NCBI GenBank assembly: GCA_048264105.1
Contig: JBLXDJ010000002.1
Location: 62,001 to 126,000 of the forward strand
From: Oceanospirillum sp048264105
GTDB taxonomy: Bacteria; Pseudomonadota; Gammaproteobacteria; Pseudomonadales; Halomonadaceae
Direction of reading: 5' to 3'
Length of the DNA: 64,000 bases
The position numbers were made by a program, and so were the translations under genes. Positions 50,756-59,631 of the stretch are shown one piece after another. How positions within the stretch are numbered: the stretch's first letter is position 1; each line of letters starts with the position of its first letter. The notes under the pieces were generated by a model, which was given only the letters and a program-made list of their open reading frames with translations, was not told the DNA's origin and made no database searches.

Positions 50756-51532
50756 ATGCCCACCGTTATTCAGTTAACCGACCTGCACCTTTTCTCCAAT
50801 ACCGAACAGGATTTTAAAGGCCAGAACCCCTGGCAGAACCTGAATCACTTGCTGGCGCAGATTGAAGCCGATGGTTTGCCGGATCTGTTTCTTCTGACAG
50901 GGGATCTCAGTCAGGATGAAACACCGGAAAGTTACCGACTTCTCTTTGAGCGTATGGAAGAAACCGGTGTGCCCTGGGAGTGGATTCCCGGTAATCACGA
51001 TCAGCTGGATTATATGGCGCGCTTCAAACCGGTTAATGCCTCGGTTTGCCTTGGACGCTGGCAGTGGCTGCTGCTGAATTCTAATTCCGGCCAACCCCAT
51101 GGCGAGCTGCCTGAGACTGAGCGCAAACATCTGCTGAATGCACTGGAGCGACCCAAGGCGGAGTTTCAGGCGGTAGCGGTTCACCATCAGCCGCTATTGG
51201 TTGGGCCTGAGCATCAGGGGGCTTTTCATCGCGAGCTGACGCAGCCGGATCAGGTCGCTGGCATTGATAATATTCCGCTTCAGGATGACGGCTGGCTCTG
51301 GCAGACGCTGTGCAGGTATCCGCAGGTAAAAGCGGTAATCTGTGGTCACGTGCACCAGGAACATGAGCTGGAGCGTGATGGCCTGACGCTGTTCACAACG
51401 CCTGCAACCAGCATCCAGTTTATGCCGCATATCAATGACTTTGAGATCGATCCGCAGCCTCCCGGATATCGCTGTTTTATCCTGTCTGATGATGGCGGGA
51501 TAAACAGCTGGGTGGTGCGGCTGCAACGCTGA
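50756..51532 (+). CDS. cpdA: 3',5'-cyclic AMP phosphodiesterase CpdA
   Basis: 258-residue class III cyclic nucleotide phosphodiesterase with the metal ligands in place: 'LTDLHLF' (Asp9, His11), 'LLTGDLSQD', 'IPGNHDQLD', 'VHHQP' and 'ICGHVHQEHE'. It hydrolyses cAMP in the cytoplasm and so tempers CRP signalling. Third gene of nudF-yqiB-cpdA, 88 bases after yqiB. Confidence 0.94.
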   Translation: MPTVIQLTDLHLFSNTEQDFKGQNPWQNLNHLLAQIEADGLPDLFLLTGDLSQDETPESYRLLFERMEETGVPWEWIPGNHDQLDYMARFKPVNASVCLGRWQWLLLNSNSGQPHGELPETERKHLLNALERPKAEFQAVAVHHQPLLVGPEHQGAFHRELTQPDQVAGIDNIPLQDDGWLWQTLCRYPQVKAVICGHVHQEHELERDGLTLFTTPATSIQFMPHINDFEIDPQPPGYRCFILSDDGGINSWVVRLQR

Positions 51533-51776
51533 CGCTGCGATCCTCCCTGGGCAATCCTTTATATCGAAAAGTTATCAGCCAATGATTTTAAATAATTTGA
51601 CGTAATTAAGGATTCCGTTTTAACTACGCTTATTAAAATCGCATGCAATTGGGCTGTCCGTATCTGCGACAGACCGGTGAAACGCTGTTACAGGCGCGCT
51701 GCGATAACAGATTTTGACTTGAAAAGCCGCCCTGTCAGGGCTTGCTTATGACCTTTAGCAGGAGTGGATCACAACG
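51533..51776 (+). promoter_or_regulatory. cysDN upstream region
   Basis: 244 bases with no gene. AT-rich around 51580-51640; TTGACG at 51597-51602 could be a -35, with a weak TTAACT-like -10 at about 51620. Such genes are usually activated by CysB, but I cannot mark a site. AGGAGT at 51762-51767 is the probable ribosome-binding sequence for cysD. Confidence 0.35.
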
Positions 51777-52688
51777 ATGATATCGCCCGAACGCCTGACT
51801 CACCTGAAACAGCTGGAAGCCGAGAGCATCCACATCATTCGGGAAGTAGCTGCTGAGTTTGATAATCCGGTAATGCTGTACTCAATCGGTAAAGACTCCG
51901 CGGTAATGCTGCATCTGGCCCGTAAAGCCTTCTATCCGGGAACGCCTCCGTTTCCGCTGATGCATGTGGATACCACGTGGAAATTCCGTGAGATGATCGA
52001 ATTCCGCGACAAGATGGCGAAAGAAGCGGGTATGGACCTGATCGTTCATACCAACGAAGAAGGCCGTGCGGCAAATATCAACCCGTTTGATCACGGCAGT
52101 CGTAAGTACACCGACGTGATGAAAACCGATGCCCTGAAGCAGGCGCTGAACAAGTACCGCTTTGATGCGGCGTTCGGTGGTGCCCGTCGTGACGAAGAGA
52201 AATCCCGCGCTAAAGAGCGTGTTTACTCGTTCCGTGACAAATTCCACCGCTGGGACCCGAAAAACCAGCGTCCTGAACTGTGGAACCTGTTTAACGGCAA
52301 GGTAAATAAAGACGAATCGATTCGTGTATTCCCGCTGTCCAACTGGACCGAGCTGGATATCTGGCAGTACATCTATCTGGAAGAGATTCCGATTGTGCCT
52401 CTGTACTACTCAGCAGAGCGCCCGGTGGTTGAGCGTGATGGCACCCTGATCATGGTTGATGATGATCGTATGCCGCTGGCGGAAGATGAGAAGCCAGAGA
52501 TGCGTTCTGTGCGTTTCCGTACGCTGGGTTGTTACCCGCTGACCGGTGCGGTGGAATCGACCGCTGCAACGCTGCCGGACATTATTCAGGAAATGCTGCT
52601 GACCACCACTTCCGAGCGTCAGGGCCGTGTGATCGACCACGATGGCACCGGTTCTATGGAAGAGAAAAAGCGCGAAGGCTATTTCTAG
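51777..52688 (+). CDS. cysD: Sulfate adenylyltransferase subunit 2 (CysD)
   Basis: 303 residues, PP-loop ATP pyrophosphatase fold: 'MLYSIGKDSAVMLHLARKAFYPGTPPFPLMHVDTTWKF', 'FDAAFGGARRDEEKSRAKERVYSFRD', 'FPLSNWTELDIWQYIYLEEIPIVPLYYSAERPVVERDGTLIMVDDDR' and 'TTTSERQGRVIDHDGTGSMEEKKREGYF'. With CysN it forms APS from ATP and sulfate in assimilation. Operon with cysN. Confidence 0.98.
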   Translation: MISPERLTHLKQLEAESIHIIREVAAEFDNPVMLYSIGKDSAVMLHLARKAFYPGTPPFPLMHVDTTWKFREMIEFRDKMAKEAGMDLIVHTNEEGRAANINPFDHGSRKYTDVMKTDALKQALNKYRFDAAFGGARRDEEKSRAKERVYSFRDKFHRWDPKNQRPELWNLFNGKVNKDESIRVFPLSNWTELDIWQYIYLEEIPIVPLYYSAERPVVERDGTLIMVDDDRMPLAEDEKPEMRSVRFRTLGCYPLTGAVESTAATLPDIIQEMLLTTTSERQGRVIDHDGTGSMEEKKREGYF

Positions 52689-52824
52689 GAACGGTCTCTA
52701 TCTGAGAACCGTCGCACAAGTGCGCGGTTCTGAGCTGCCGGCTTACCCGGCTTGCTGAGTGAAACAAGATTCTGGTCGGGTGTGTGCTTCAGCCACATCC
52801 GCCCCAAGTGAATGAGGACACAAA

Positions 52825-54246
52825 ATGTCTCACCAATCCGATCTGATTGCGGAAGATATTGAAGCGTATCTGAAACAACACGAACAGAAAGATCTGCTGC
52901 GTTTTATCACCTGCGGCAGTGTTGATGATGGTAAAAGTACCCTGATCGGCCGTCTGCTGCATGATTCCAAAATGATCTATGAAGATCAGCTGGCTGCGAT
53001 CAGCCGTGACAGCAAGAAAAGCGGCACCACCGGTGAAGAGATCGATCTGGCACTGCTGGTTGATGGCCTGCAGTCCGAGCGTGAGCAGGGCATCACCATC
53101 GATGTGGCTTACCGTTATTTCTCTACCGAAAAGCGTAAGTTCATCATCGCCGATACTCCGGGGCACGAGCAGTACACCCGTAACATGGCGACCGGTGCGT
53201 CTACCGCATCCCTGGCGATTATTCTGATCGATGCCCGCCACGGCGTACTGACTCAGACCCGTCGTCACAGCTTTATCGCCTCACTGCTGGGCATTAAGCA
53301 TGTGATCGTTGCCGTCAATAAAATGGATCTGGTGGATTATTCCCAGGCCCGTTATGACGAGATCGTTGCGGACTATAAAGAATTTGCTAAAGATCTGGAT
53401 CTGCCGGATACCCGTTTTGTGCCGGTTTCTGCCCTGAAAGGCGAAAACGTGACCAATAACAGCGAGCTGATGCCTTGGTACACCGAAGCACCGCTGATGG
53501 ATATTCTGGAAAACGTAGAAGTGAATCACGACATCGCACTGGAGAGCCTGCGCTTCCCGGTGCAGTATGTGAATCGCCCGAATCTGGATTTCCGTGGTTT
53601 CTGTGGCACCGTTGCTGCCGGTTTTGTTAAGAAAGGCCAGTCGGTTACCGCGCTGCCTTCCGGTAAAACCAGCACCGTTAAATCCATCGTAACCTTTGAT
53701 GGTGAGCTGGATCAGGCGCAGCCGGGCCAGGCAGTTACGGTTACCCTGAACGACGAGATCGATATCTCCCGTGGTGATGTACTGGTTGAAACCGGTAGTG
53801 AAGCCAAGGTCAGCAACAGCTTCAGCGCACACATGGTGTGGATGCATGAGCAGCCGTTGGAACTGGGTAAACAGTACAGCTTTAAGGTCGGTACTCACTT
53901 CACCAGTGGTTATGTGACCCATATCGAGCATCAGATCGATGTGAACACCATGGAAAAATCCGAAGCCCGTGAGCTGCCATTGAACGGCATCGCTCTGGTA
54001 ACGGTTGAGCTGACCGCTCCTGTGGTATTTGATGCGTACAAATCCAGCAAGTTTACCGGTAGCTTTATCGTTGTTGATCGTCTGAGCAACGTGACGGTCG
54101 GTGCCGGTATGATTGAAGATGTCGCTCAGGCTGGCGCACAGACTGCGGCAGGCCCAATCAGTGCCTTTGAACTGGAGCTGAACGGTCTTATCCGCAAGCA
54201 CTTCCCTCACTGGGAAGCGAAAGATATCAGCGAACTGCTGAAGTAA
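52825..54246 (+). CDS. cysN: Sulfate adenylyltransferase subunit 1, GTPase (CysN)
   Basis: 473 residues, EF-Tu-like GTPase: G1 'GSVDDGKSTLIGRLLHDS', G2-region 'EREQGITIDVAYRYFST', G3 'DTPGHEQYTRNMATGAS', G4 'NKMDLVDY', then beta-barrel domains 2 and 3. GTP hydrolysis drives APS synthesis with CysD. It ends without a CysC (APS kinase) fusion, so kinase must be encoded elsewhere. 136 bases after cysD. Confidence 0.98.
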   Translation: MSHQSDLIAEDIEAYLKQHEQKDLLRFITCGSVDDGKSTLIGRLLHDSKMIYEDQLAAISRDSKKSGTTGEEIDLALLVDGLQSEREQGITIDVAYRYFSTEKRKFIIADTPGHEQYTRNMATGASTASLAIILIDARHGVLTQTRRHSFIASLLGIKHVIVAVNKMDLVDYSQARYDEIVADYKEFAKDLDLPDTRFVPVSALKGENVTNNSELMPWYTEAPLMDILENVEVNHDIALESLRFPVQYVNRPNLDFRGFCGTVAAGFVKKGQSVTALPSGKTSTVKSIVTFDGELDQAQPGQAVTVTLNDEIDISRGDVLVETGSEAKVSNSFSAHMVWMHEQPLELGKQYSFKVGTHFTSGYVTHIEHQIDVNTMEKSEARELPLNGIALVTVELTAPVVFDAYKSSKFTGSFIVVDRLSNVTVGAGMIEDVAQAGAQTAAGPISAFELELNGLIRKHFPHWEAKDISELLK

Positions 54247-54302
54247 TCTTTCTTTAGAGCGCTTTTTTCAGAGCGCTCCTTCGGTTATCAAACCGGAAAT
54301 AA

Positions 54303-54338
54303 AAAAGCGGCCATCACTGAAAAGTGATGGCCGCTTTT
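54303..54338 (+). terminator. Terminator of cysDN
   Basis: A perfect 16-bp stem AAAAGCGGCCATCACT / AGTGATGGCCGCTTTT capped by a GAAA tetraloop, 56 bases after the cysN stop; near-symmetrical, so it could also act on the opposite gene ending at 54404. Confidence 0.95.
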
Positions 54339-54403
54339 GTTTTAAGGCATTCTGTTGATCCGGGAAGCCTCAAGCCTTGGAGGCTGTTTTGACATTCAGC
54401 GGA

Positions 54404-54715
54404 TCAAAGGACTTCTTCGATATGCTCTTTCCACTCATTCATGGCGGCTTCACGACGTTTCTGGTGGTTGATCAGGAGCTTGTGATGATCTTCCCAGTGG
54501 TCGATAAAGTGCTGATGGCACTCTGACGGATCGGATGTTGCGCAATCTTGCCAGAGATCGAACCAGAGATGGTTGTATTCCATCATCGCTTCCAGTTCCA
54601 GGTTAACAAGATTGCTAACGCCATCCAGCCAGTGCTGCTGCATTTTTTGCACCGGCAGTGCCTGAGGCATTACCTTAGCGAAGAGTGAAAAGTCGGGAAA
54701 TAGTGGGTTTGCCAT
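54404..54715 (-). CDS. Small helical acidic protein, possibly phasin-like
   Basis: 103 residues, soluble and mostly helical: 'MANPLFPDFSLFAKVMPQALPVQKMQQHWLDGVSNLVNLELEAMMEYNHLWFDLWQDC', then a His/Glu/Trp-rich second half ('HQHFIDHWEDHHKLLINHQKRREAAMNEWKEHIEEVL'). The opening, a short amphipathic segment followed by long helices, resembles small PHA granule phasins, and a PHA synthase lies 8 kb away, but this is a weak guess. The start at 54715 is favoured by GGAG upstream; 54730 is possible. Convergent with cysN. Confidence 0.6.
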   Translation of the reverse strand: MANPLFPDFSLFAKVMPQALPVQKMQQHWLDGVSNLVNLELEAMMEYNHLWFDLWQDCATSDPSECHQHFIDHWEDHHKLLINHQKRREAAMNEWKEHIEEVL

Positions 54716-55184
54716 GACTGCGATCTCCATTTTAGGCCATAAGATCTTGCCCCTAAGGGCCGGCTCGTCTCTTTGCCCGTCCTTCGGTTCACCTTCATTC
54801 TAGAACGGATTTGTCCTGCCTGTGATGACAGTTGCTTGTCATGTATCAACTAATCACCAGATTTATTAATCAGAGTGTGATGAGGGTGCTGTAGGGCCTT
54901 CTGATTGACAGGGGTAGTGACAGGGAAGCAGAAACAAGAAAGCCCCTCAGCATGTGCTGAAGGGCTATCAGAAGAGATCAGAAAAAACAGATTTGCGACG
55001 CGAACAGCAGCTAGCGAAAGCCAGTGTTGCGTTCTTCTCTGCCGAGCCTGTGTTGCCTGTCGATCCTGCAGTATCGAGGGAGGCACAGCGCTGACAAAAT
55101 CTCTCGTTATTTCTGTGGATGCCGTTTCAGTATAGCCACAGAACTTATGTTTGCAGTTCTGCTTTGGTCGATTCTTCTAAAGTG
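54716..55184. other. 470-base gap between the small helical protein and the M23 peptidase gene
   Basis: No convincing gene. It contains the hairpin at 54941-54966 and the upstream region of the small helical protein. Short open frames on both strands lack homology or ribosome-binding sites. Confidence 0.4.
54935..54966 (-). terminator. Probable terminator of the M23 peptidase gene
   Basis: On the minus strand AGCCCTTCAGCA / TGCTGAGGGGCT (one mismatch) followed by TTCTTGTTT; about 220 bases after the M23 stop. Confidence 0.5.
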
Positions 55185-56198
55185 CTATTCGGCATCAACC
55201 AGAAACAGTTTCGGGTTAACAAAAACACCGTTCAGACTGACGCCCCAGTGCAGGTGCGGTCGTTTAATCTCGGCTGCGTAGTCTTTGCCGGCTTCGATAT
55301 GGTGGCCGCTTACGCCGATCTTACCGATCTCTTCGCCACGGCGGATACGCTGGCCTTCACGGATTCTGAAGTTGATACCTGCCAGATGGCTGTATTGGGT
55401 AAACAGTCCACGTCCATGATCCACCAGTACGGTCTTGCCGCCATAGAAAAGATCCCGAATCATGACCACGGTGCCATCGGCCGGAGAGGCTGCCCGCTGG
55501 CCGCTCAGATCGATACCGTTATGACTGTCCAGCAGCTCACCGTTCAGGAATACCCGATCACCAAAGGCACGCAGCTGACTGCCGCGGGTCGGGTGCAAAA
55601 ATGTACGGGTGTCCGGCGCTTTGCTGTTCCAGCGATTGATCAGGCTTTCCAGCGTGTTCTGATCGTCAGCGATCTGCTGTTCCTGCTGGCGGGTCAGGTT
55701 TTTCTTCGCCGCATGGCGGGTGACAACATAGTTGTCGTTATGCTTTGGCGGACGGACATTAATCATAATTTCCCGGTTACGTCCGTTGGGTTGCTCTATC
55801 ACCAGTGGCATTTTTCCGGGTTTGGCGCTCAGGGGGATACCGACCCAGGCGATCCAGCGGTTATCACTTTTTTTGTTGTAGGGGCGATTCATCACAAATA
55901 CCCGCTTGCCCTGAAAGTACACCGTGGGTTCTTCTTCAGTGCCCAGGGATACCGGCAGTTCAATCACCGCTACGCCACCGGGCATAGGGTCAGGTTTCGG
56001 GTCGTAATCGGGCGTGGTTTCAGCCTGTGAGACGGCACTCAGGCTTAACCCCAGCGCTGCCAGCATCATCAGGCCGGTGCGTTTCAGTTTGACGGGGGAA
56101 GAGGTGAGATAAAGCAGGAAAGACCGAAGTGCTGCCGACCTTTTGGTGACACAAATTGAGATAAATCCGGAACGTCGGCTCTTCATGTTTCGGCGCAT
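55185..56198 (-). CDS. M23 family metallopeptidase, secreted
   Basis: 337 residues. A long basic N-region precedes the hydrophobic core (GLMMLAALGLSLSAVSQAE, cleavage ~60). An N-terminal domain (~75-155) contains 'GGVAVIELPVSLGTEEEPTVYFQGKRVFVMN'. The LytM/M23 domain (~195-330) has zinc ligands in 'DSHNGIDLSGQ' (His, Asp) and 'HLHWGVSLNG' (His), and 'VLVDHGRGLFTQYSHLAGINFRIREGQRIRRGEEIGKIG'. The usual GxTG-x-TGPHLHWG loop is expanded by roughly ten residues ('VSGHHIEAGKDYAAEIKR'). It probably cleaves peptidoglycan cross-bridges. AAGGGGA supports the start. 35 bases after xseA. Confidence 0.88.
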   Translation of the reverse strand: MRRNMKSRRSGFISICVTKRSAALRSFLLYLTSSPVKLKRTGLMMLAALGLSLSAVSQAETTPDYDPKPDPMPGGVAVIELPVSLGTEEEPTVYFQGKRVFVMNRPYNKKSDNRWIAWVGIPLSAKPGKMPLVIEQPNGRNREIMINVRPPKHNDNYVVTRHAAKKNLTRQQEQQIADDQNTLESLINRWNSKAPDTRTFLHPTRGSQLRAFGDRVFLNGELLDSHNGIDLSGQRAASPADGTVVMIRDLFYGGKTVLVDHGRGLFTQYSHLAGINFRIREGQRIRRGEEIGKIGVSGHHIEAGKDYAAEIKRPHLHWGVSLNGVFVNPKLFLVDAE

Positions 56199-56233
56199 TG
56201 TCTTCCCCTTAGCAGCGCAGTAGCTTGTAGCAA

Positions 56234-57769
56234 CTAGTTATCGGCATCTTGCGCCATAACTTTGCAGTGTAATACACCTGTTGCCAGTTGAGCGGAGATG
56301 CTGTCTCCCTGACTAACGTCCTGATAATGACGGACAATATTGCCCTTGTCATCCTGAACGATGGCATAGCCCCGTGACAGCGTTGCCAATGGACTGACGG
56401 TTTGCAGGCGATGACTTAACTCTGCCAGCTTTTGCTGATGAGCTTCAAGCTGATGATGCAGGGCTTTTTGTAAAGCTTGTGACTGTTTCTGTAGTTGCGT
56501 CTGACCCTCTTTGACGCTTTTGTCGGGCGCTGCGCGCCACAGGCGTTGGGTCAGCTGTTCAAGCTGTTGTCGGGTCTGCTGTGTCTGAACCTGAGTGGCT
56601 CTTATTATCTGCTGTTTCAGGTTGCTCAGCTGCTGGCTTTGTCGGCTCAGCTCTGTTTTGGGATGCTGAAGTTTGCCGGCCACCTTGTCCAGCTGCTGTT
56701 GTTCCCGAAACAGGCGGTTTTTCATGCCCTGAATCAGCCGCTGTTCCAGCTGGTTCAGTTGTTTGCCCTGTTGTCTGAGTCCGCTGAAACAACGCTCATA
56801 GCGATGTTCAAGATGATCCAGTCGCTGCTGGCTGTTCTGTAGCTGGCGCTCCATCTGACGCTGCAAGGTGCTTTCTGACTGGCTCAGCCATTGCTGCCAC
56901 TGAGCCATATCCGGGCTGACCAGCTCCGCTGCCGCGGAAGGTGTCGGTGCCCGATAGTCGGCAATGTAATCCGCAATGGTGACATCGGTTTCATGGCCGA
57001 CAGCACTCACGGTAGGGATAAAACTGGCCGCCATCGCACGGGCAACCCGCTCATCATTAAACGCCCAGAGATCTTCAAGACTGCCGCCGCCGCGCCCGAT
57101 AATCAGCAGATCGCTTTTGCCGTGCAGATGTGCCAGTTCGATGGCCCGCGTGATGGAGTCGGGGGCCTCGTTACCCTGAACAATGGCCGGGTAGACAAAG
57201 ATTTCTGCCAGCGGAAAGCGACGTTTGAGCACAATCAGCACATCCCGGATCGCAGCACCGGTCGGTGATGTAATCAGGCCGATGACATCAGGAATCGGCG
57301 GCAGAGGCTTCTTGCGGCTGCGGTCAAACAGCCCTTCCTCTTTCAGCTTGAACTTCAATGCTTCAAAGGCACGGATCAACGCGCCGCGTCCCTGTTCCTC
57401 CATGGTCTCCGCGATCAGCTGAAAGTCACCCCGGCCTTCATACAGGCTGACCTTGGCGTGGAGCTGAACCTTGTCACCATTTTTCGGGCGGAAGGCGAGC
57501 AGTCCGGCGCGATTGCGGAACATGGCGCAACGCACCTGACTGTTTTCATCTTTCAGGCTGAAGTAGAGATGCCCGGAGCCTGGTGTGCTCAGATTGGATA
57601 TTTCGCCTTCCACGACAACCAGAGCAAACCGGCTTTCTAACAACTGGCGCGCCTGACGATTCAGCTGACTGACCGTCAGTACCTGTCGTGCCGGCGGTGT
57701 CTGATCTGCTGAGACTTTAAAAATATCATCCTGTCCGCGGGTGAAGCTGGATGAGGGCTGGTCAGGCAT
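56234..57769 (-). CDS. xseA: Exodeoxyribonuclease VII large subunit
   Basis: 511 residues: an OB-fold N-domain ('LTVSQLNRQARQLLESRFALVVVEGEISNLSTPGSGHLYFSLKDENSQVRCAMFR'), catalytic region ('GLITSPTGAAIRDVLIVLKRRFPLAEIFVYPAIVQG', 'IGRGGGSLEDLWAFNDERVARAM', 'SAVGHETDVTIADYIADYRAPTPSAAAEL'), and a long Gln-rich coiled coil (~290-450) that holds XseB subunits. It degrades ssDNA to oligonucleotides. Divergent from guaB, as in many gammaproteobacteria. Confidence 0.98.
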   Translation of the reverse strand: MPDQPSSSFTRGQDDIFKVSADQTPPARQVLTVSQLNRQARQLLESRFALVVVEGEISNLSTPGSGHLYFSLKDENSQVRCAMFRNRAGLLAFRPKNGDKVQLHAKVSLYEGRGDFQLIAETMEEQGRGALIRAFEALKFKLKEEGLFDRSRKKPLPPIPDVIGLITSPTGAAIRDVLIVLKRRFPLAEIFVYPAIVQGNEAPDSITRAIELAHLHGKSDLLIIGRGGGSLEDLWAFNDERVARAMAASFIPTVSAVGHETDVTIADYIADYRAPTPSAAAELVSPDMAQWQQWLSQSESTLQRQMERQLQNSQQRLDHLEHRYERCFSGLRQQGKQLNQLEQRLIQGMKNRLFREQQQLDKVAGKLQHPKTELSRQSQQLSNLKQQIIRATQVQTQQTRQQLEQLTQRLWRAAPDKSVKEGQTQLQKQSQALQKALHHQLEAHQQKLAELSHRLQTVSPLATLSRGYAIVQDDKGNIVRHYQDVSQGDSISAQLATGVLHCKVMAQDADN

Positions 57770-57958
57770 TTTTGGCTCCGTTGGGCATGGTTTTAGCGGT
57801 AAATGGTTTGCATAAAGGGTGTCGTAGTGTTTTTTTACAGCGAGCAGAGGGAAAAGAGAACAATCCTAGCCTAATATTGGTTTACCCAGAAAAACAGTTA
57901 CGATAAAATATTGGGTTATTCTTCTTTCTATCCTCACTCTTCAGCAGGCTCGCGGAAT
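57770..57958. other. xseA-guaB divergent promoter region
   Basis: 189 bases, AT-rich between 57800 and 57930; promoters for both directions are expected, but no box is clear enough to assign. The frame extending guaB back to 57911 is not part of the protein. Confidence 0.4.
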
Positions 57959-59428
57959 ATGTTACGTATTGCTCAAGAAGCACTCACCTTTGATGATGTT
58001 TTGCTGGTTCCAGGTTACTCAGACGTCCTCCCGAATGACGTCAGCCTGAAGACACGACTCACCCGTGATATCTCTCTTAATATCCCGCTGATCTCCTCAG
58101 CGATGGATACCGTTACCGAAGCTCGTCTGGCGATTGCCATGGCGCAGGAAGGTGGCGTTGGTATTATCCACAAAAACATGACCATTGCTCAGCAGGCTCA
58201 GCAAGTGCGTCAGGTTAAGAAACACGAAAGCGTTATCGTTAAAGATCCTGTAACGGTAACACCCTCTACAACCGTAAGCGAACTGCTTGCCCTGACCGAA
58301 GACACCCGTTTCTCCGGTATGCCGGTTGTTGAAGGCGACGAGCTGGTAGGTATCGTAACCAGCCGTGATTTCCGCTTCAAACCAAATCTGGATGATGTTG
58401 TTGCCAACATCATGACCAAGAAAGAGAAGCTGGTTACGGTTAAACAGGGGACTTCCCTAGTTGATATCAAAGCCAAGCTGCATGAACACCGCATTGAAAA
58501 GATTCTGGTTGTGGACGACGAGTTCCACCTGCAGGGTCTGGTAACGGTTAAAGATATCGAAAAAGCCCGTAACTACCCGAACGCCTGTAAAGACGAAGAT
58601 GGTCGTCTGCGTGTGGGTGCTGCAGTAGGTACCGGTGCTGAAACTCCTGATCGTGTTGCGGCGCTGGTTGAAGCCGGTGTTGACGTGATCGTGGTGGATA
58701 CAGCTCACGGCCACTCCAAAGGTGTTATCGACCGTGTTCGCTGGGTGAAAGAAAACTTCCCTCAGGTTCAGGTGATCGGTGGCAACATCGCAACGGCTGA
58801 AGCGGCTGTTGCGCTGGCAGAAGCCGGTGCGGATGCTGTTAAAGTCGGTATCGGTCCTGGTTCTATCTGTACAACCCGTATCGTTGCCGGTGTGGGTGTA
58901 CCTCAGATCTCTGCAGTGGCTAATGTTTCCACGGCGCTGGAAAAGTATGACATTCCGGTTATTGCTGACGGTGGTGTACGTTTCTCCGGTGATCTGGCGA
59001 AAGCGATCGTTGCCGGTGCAAGCGTGATTATGGTGGGCGGTCTGCTGGCCGGTACTGAAGAAGCGCCGGGCGAGATCGAGCTGTATCAGGGCCGTTCTTA
59101 CAAGTCTTACCGTGGCATGGGTTCTATGGGTGCTATGTCTCAGGCTCAGGGCTCCAGTGACCGTTACTTCCAGGACAAAGACGCTGGCGTAGAGAAGCTG
59201 GTTCCGGAAGGTATTGAAGGTCGTGTGCCTTATAAAGGTTCTATGACCGCTATCGTGCACCAGCTGATGGGCGGTCTGCGCTCTTCTATGGGCTACACCG
59301 GTAGTGGCGATATTCAGACCATGCGCACCAAACCTGAGTTTGTGAAAATCACAGGCGCGGGCATGATGGAATCGCATGTACACGATGTACAGATCACCAA
59401 AGAAGCCCCGAACTATCGGGTTGGCTGA
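57959..59428 (+). CDS. guaB: Inosine-5'-monophosphate dehydrogenase
   Basis: 489 residues, TIM barrel with an inserted CBS pair (~93-205, 'VTVTPSTTVSELLALTEDTRFSGMPVVE', 'LVTVKQGTSLVDIKAKLHEHRIEKILVVDDE'). The catalytic Cys lies in 'GPGSICTTRIVAGVG' (~305), with 'ADGGVRFSGDLAKAIVAGA', 'YRGMGSMGAM' and the flap 'EGIEGRVPYKG'. It oxidises IMP to XMP, the committed step to GMP. Start at 57959 (MLRIAQEALTFDDVLLVPGYS) is the standard one. Upstream of guaA. Confidence 0.99.
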   Translation: MLRIAQEALTFDDVLLVPGYSDVLPNDVSLKTRLTRDISLNIPLISSAMDTVTEARLAIAMAQEGGVGIIHKNMTIAQQAQQVRQVKKHESVIVKDPVTVTPSTTVSELLALTEDTRFSGMPVVEGDELVGIVTSRDFRFKPNLDDVVANIMTKKEKLVTVKQGTSLVDIKAKLHEHRIEKILVVDDEFHLQGLVTVKDIEKARNYPNACKDEDGRLRVGAAVGTGAETPDRVAALVEAGVDVIVVDTAHGHSKGVIDRVRWVKENFPQVQVIGGNIATAEAAVALAEAGADAVKVGIGPGSICTTRIVAGVGVPQISAVANVSTALEKYDIPVIADGGVRFSGDLAKAIVAGASVIMVGGLLAGTEEAPGEIELYQGRSYKSYRGMGSMGAMSQAQGSSDRYFQDKDAGVEKLVPEGIEGRVPYKGSMTAIVHQLMGGLRSSMGYTGSGDIQTMRTKPEFVKITGAGMMESHVHDVQITKEAPNYRVG

Positions 59429-59444
59429 TCGGCTACAGCGTTTT

Positions 59445-59471
59445 AAAAGTGGGGCATTGCGCCCCACTTTT
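59445..59471 (+). terminator. Terminator or attenuator after guaB
   Basis: AAAAGTGGGGC / GCCCCACTTTT with ATTGC loop, 16 bases after guaB. It has little extra U-tract, so partial read-through into guaA is likely; ~160 bases separate it from guaA. Confidence 0.75.
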
Positions 59472-59631
59472 GATTTAAGGCATGCCTGCAAATGTCATGT
59501 CGGAAGACAGCGTCGGTTCAGACGCACGAATGATTCCCGGAACAGCATCTCTTTCTGCTGGCCGGACGACCACTTTATACAGGCTGTTCATCCCGGACAG
59601 ACCGTTACTTTATTGATGGGTTGGTAAAATA

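Noticed and set aside
54970..55120. Possible tRNA or small RNA in the gap before the M23 gene
   Set aside because: No cloverleaf with TTC loop could be built and no promoter/terminator pair frames the segment.
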